Of a stretch of DNA of 64,000 bases, positions 62,794 through 64,000 are shown one piece after another. The stretch covers positions 1,150,001 to 1,214,000 of the forward strand of contig NC_021171.1 in assembly GCF_000242895.2 (NCBI RefSeq). Reading direction: 5' to 3'. Each line of letters begins with the position of its first letter. The first letter of the stretch is position 1. Source of the DNA: Bacillus sp. 1NLA3E. GTDB lineage: Bacteria > Bacillota > Bacilli > Bacillales > Cytobacillaceae. The translations under genes and the position numbers were made by a program. Under the pieces are notes generated by a model. The model was given only the letters and a program-made list of their open reading frames with translations, was not told the DNA's origin and ran no database searches.

Positions 62794-62832
62794 AAAGGGA
62801 CAGTACCAGCTTTTTTTAGGTACTGTTCCTTT
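62794..62832. terminator. Terminator of the TetR gene
   Basis: AAAGGGACAGTACC pairs with GGTACTGTTCCTTT just past the TetR stop codon (minus strand). Confidence 0.7.
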
Positions 62833-62839
62833 AACTAAT

Positions 62840-63457
62840 TTATTTTTTTAACCCAGCAGCAAAGAAGGGTCCATTAACTGTAATAGTTGATAGAATTCGA
62901 GCCATTTCTTGAGGAGATTCTTTCCTGCCACTATCCAACCATTGTTGAATTACTCCTATATGTGCAGATGCAACGTAAGAAGCTAAATATTGTCCCGGAA
63001 CTAGTAACTTTTCCTCCTTAAGAGGTGCGTCTGGATTATTTCCAAACAGTGTTCTCCACATAAAATCTTTCAGCCTTGATTGAAAAGATAAATCTCCTTT
63101 TGGACCTAACACTGCTTTCATAAATCCACTTTTTTCATTTATATATTCGAATATGGAAACTACGAGGGGAAGTGGTGTTAATGTTGGTGAGTTAGTTTCG
63201 AGTGCTGCAATAACACCTGGGAATTTATGTATTGCAATTCTGGACATTTCAAGCATGATTTCTTCTTCGCATTTTGTCATTAAATCAAATTTGTCTTGAT
63301 AGTGCGCATAAAATGTACCTCTATTTATTTTTGCTCTTGTTGTTATGTCTTTAACCGAAATTGCTTCGAACCCTTTTTCATCGATTAATTTTACTAGTGC
63401 ATCTCGGATGGATTCTTTTGTCCGAATGACCCGTAAATCCGTATTATTATCTCGCAA
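62840..63457 (-). CDS. TetR/AcrR-family regulator
   Basis: A 205-residue repressor. The helix-turn-helix is at residues 12-58 (IRDALVKLIDEKGFEAISVK, then AKINRGTFYAHYQDKFDLM). The C-terminal domain resembles TetR_C_8 (VASAHIGVIQQWLDSGRKES). It is translated from AAGGAGGAATTACC and diverges from the membrane gene at 63614, which it probably controls through the palindrome between them. Confidence 0.88.
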   Translation of the reverse strand: MRDNNTDLRVIRTKESIRDALVKLIDEKGFEAISVKDITTRAKINRGTFYAHYQDKFDLMTKCEEEIMLEMSRIAIHKFPGVIAALETNSPTLTPLPLVVSIFEYINEKSGFMKAVLGPKGDLSFQSRLKDFMWRTLFGNNPDAPLKEEKLLVPGQYLASYVASAHIGVIQQWLDSGRKESPQEMARILSTITVNGPFFAAGLKK

Positions 63458-63559
63458 GGTAATTCCTCCTTAATTTTATCCAACACAATTATTAAAGGTG
63501 TTCGATAACCGACACATGTGCCATTTTTGATTATTGAACAGAAAAGGATTCAATAATAA

Positions 63560-63581
63560 AATAAACAACAGGTTGTTTATT
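63560..63581. promoter_or_regulatory. Palindromic operator between TetR and the membrane gene
   Basis: AATAAACAAC and GTTGTTTATT are perfect 10-base arms around AG. The site lies 33 bases before the start of the divergent membrane gene. Confidence 0.75.
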
Positions 63582-63613
63582 ATAATAACAAAAAAACAGG
63601 GAGGAAAAAATAT

Positions 63614-64000
63614 ATGTTCAAAAACAAATTGTTTTTAGGTTCGCCATTTATTGCATTAGCAGTCATTTTTATTTTTTCACTGACCTTATTTCCCTCGGTC
63701 CAACCACAGCCAAAAAATCTGCCTATTGCAATTGTAAATGAGGATGAAGGAGTGGAAATTCCTAATCAACCAAAAATGAATATGGGGCAAACGATTGTTG
63801 AAATGATGCAAAAGACTTCAGCAACCGCAAAGGATGAAGACCCTGCTGTGAAATGGGCTAAAGTAAAGTCCGAAAACGAAGTACAAAAAGGGTTGGATAA
63901 TCAAAAATATTATGCAGCATTGGTCATTCCGAAAGACTTTAGTGCGAAGCAAGCATCATTACGGACGCCAGCACCTTCTGCACCAGAAGTACAAATATTT
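63614..64000 (+). CDS. YhgE/Pip or ABC-2-type membrane protein, N-terminal part
   Basis: The first 129 codons of a gene cut by the right edge. A transmembrane helix (SPFIALAVIFIFSLTLFPSV) is followed by an extracellular domain start: NLPIAIVNEDEGVEIPN, then VQKGLDNQKYYAALVIPKDF. This is the pattern of the YhgE/Pip and ABC-2 transporter N-terminus (DUF3533-like). It follows AGGGAGGAAAAAATAT. TetR partners of this type usually regulate drug or lipid export functions, but the substrate is unknown. Confidence 0.75.
   Translation, partial: MFKNKLFLGSPFIALAVIFIFSLTLFPSVQPQPKNLPIAIVNEDEGVEIPNQPKMNMGQTIVEMMQKTSATAKDEDPAVKWAKVKSENEVQKGLDNQKYYAALVIPKDFSAKQASLRTPAPSAPEVQIF

Overview
The window looks like chromosomal DNA of an aerobic, spore-forming Bacillaceae (Bacillus/Neobacillus-like) bacterium. 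The DNA is AT-rich, with strong AGGAGG-type ribosome sites, frequent TTG/GTG starts and CcpA (cre) boxes. Gene content agrees: a Spo0E-like phosphatase, LutABC/LutR lactate genes, a bacillithiol-transferase-like protein, Bce-type and Hss/Hrt-type modules. Genus and species cannot be fixed from sequence reading alone. I saw no rRNA, tRNA or CRISPR array.

Layout, 0-36 kb (mostly metabolic): a partial CdaR-like regulator; two small proteins; a B12-binding radical SAM protein; a lactate locus (lctP, lutR, lutABC) with LutR operators and cre boxes; an IS3-family element; a possible extracytoplasmic redox cluster (secreted acidic protein, small exported protein, ApbE, ferric-reductase-like membrane protein) facing a two-component system whose regulator is frameshifted; a 2-oxoacid:ferredoxin oxidoreductase in two fused subunits; ogt; an MtnU-like amidase; a Spo0E-like gene; fixABCX; a sugar-sensing three-component system followed by a glucose/mannose-type ABC importer lacking its own ATPase; a hemerythrin-like protein. 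Lactate oxidation, pyruvate-type ferredoxin reduction and Fix electron bifurcation within about 20 kb would connect lactate, NADH, quinone and ferredoxin pools; that link is inference.

Layout, 36-64 kb (accessory in character): PAP2 phosphatase, cytoplasmic sulfite-oxidase-like enzyme, TetR plus Acg-type flavoprotein, YfiT/BstA-like protein, a BceRSAB-like peptide-resistance operon, a GMC oxidoreductase, a DUF3231 protein, an EamA exporter with an apparent leader peptide, a complete hrtB-hrtA-hssR-hssS heme-stress operon with a recognisable HssR direct repeat, and a TetR gene divergent from a YhgE/ABC-2-like membrane protein cut by the window end.

The unusual content is in the repeats. (1) A GC-rich palindromic core occurs five times. 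Three copies sit in MITE-like units, two of them with perfect 8-bp target duplications. The other two lie inside IS1182-type elements. (2) A nested-hairpin repeat of about 75 bp occurs about ten times between 35 and 63 kb, with stems that change sequence but keep pairing. Two group II introns are inserted in copies of it, and their EBS1/EBS2 candidates match the repeat. (3) Two of these repeats continue into a larger structured element of about 470 bp whose helices also covary; it may be an undescribed RNA or non-autonomous mobile element. (4) An intact IS1182-type element has duplicated a whole 29-bp terminator palindrome. (5) Three genes are broken, or recoded, at A6 runs where one extra A restores the frame.
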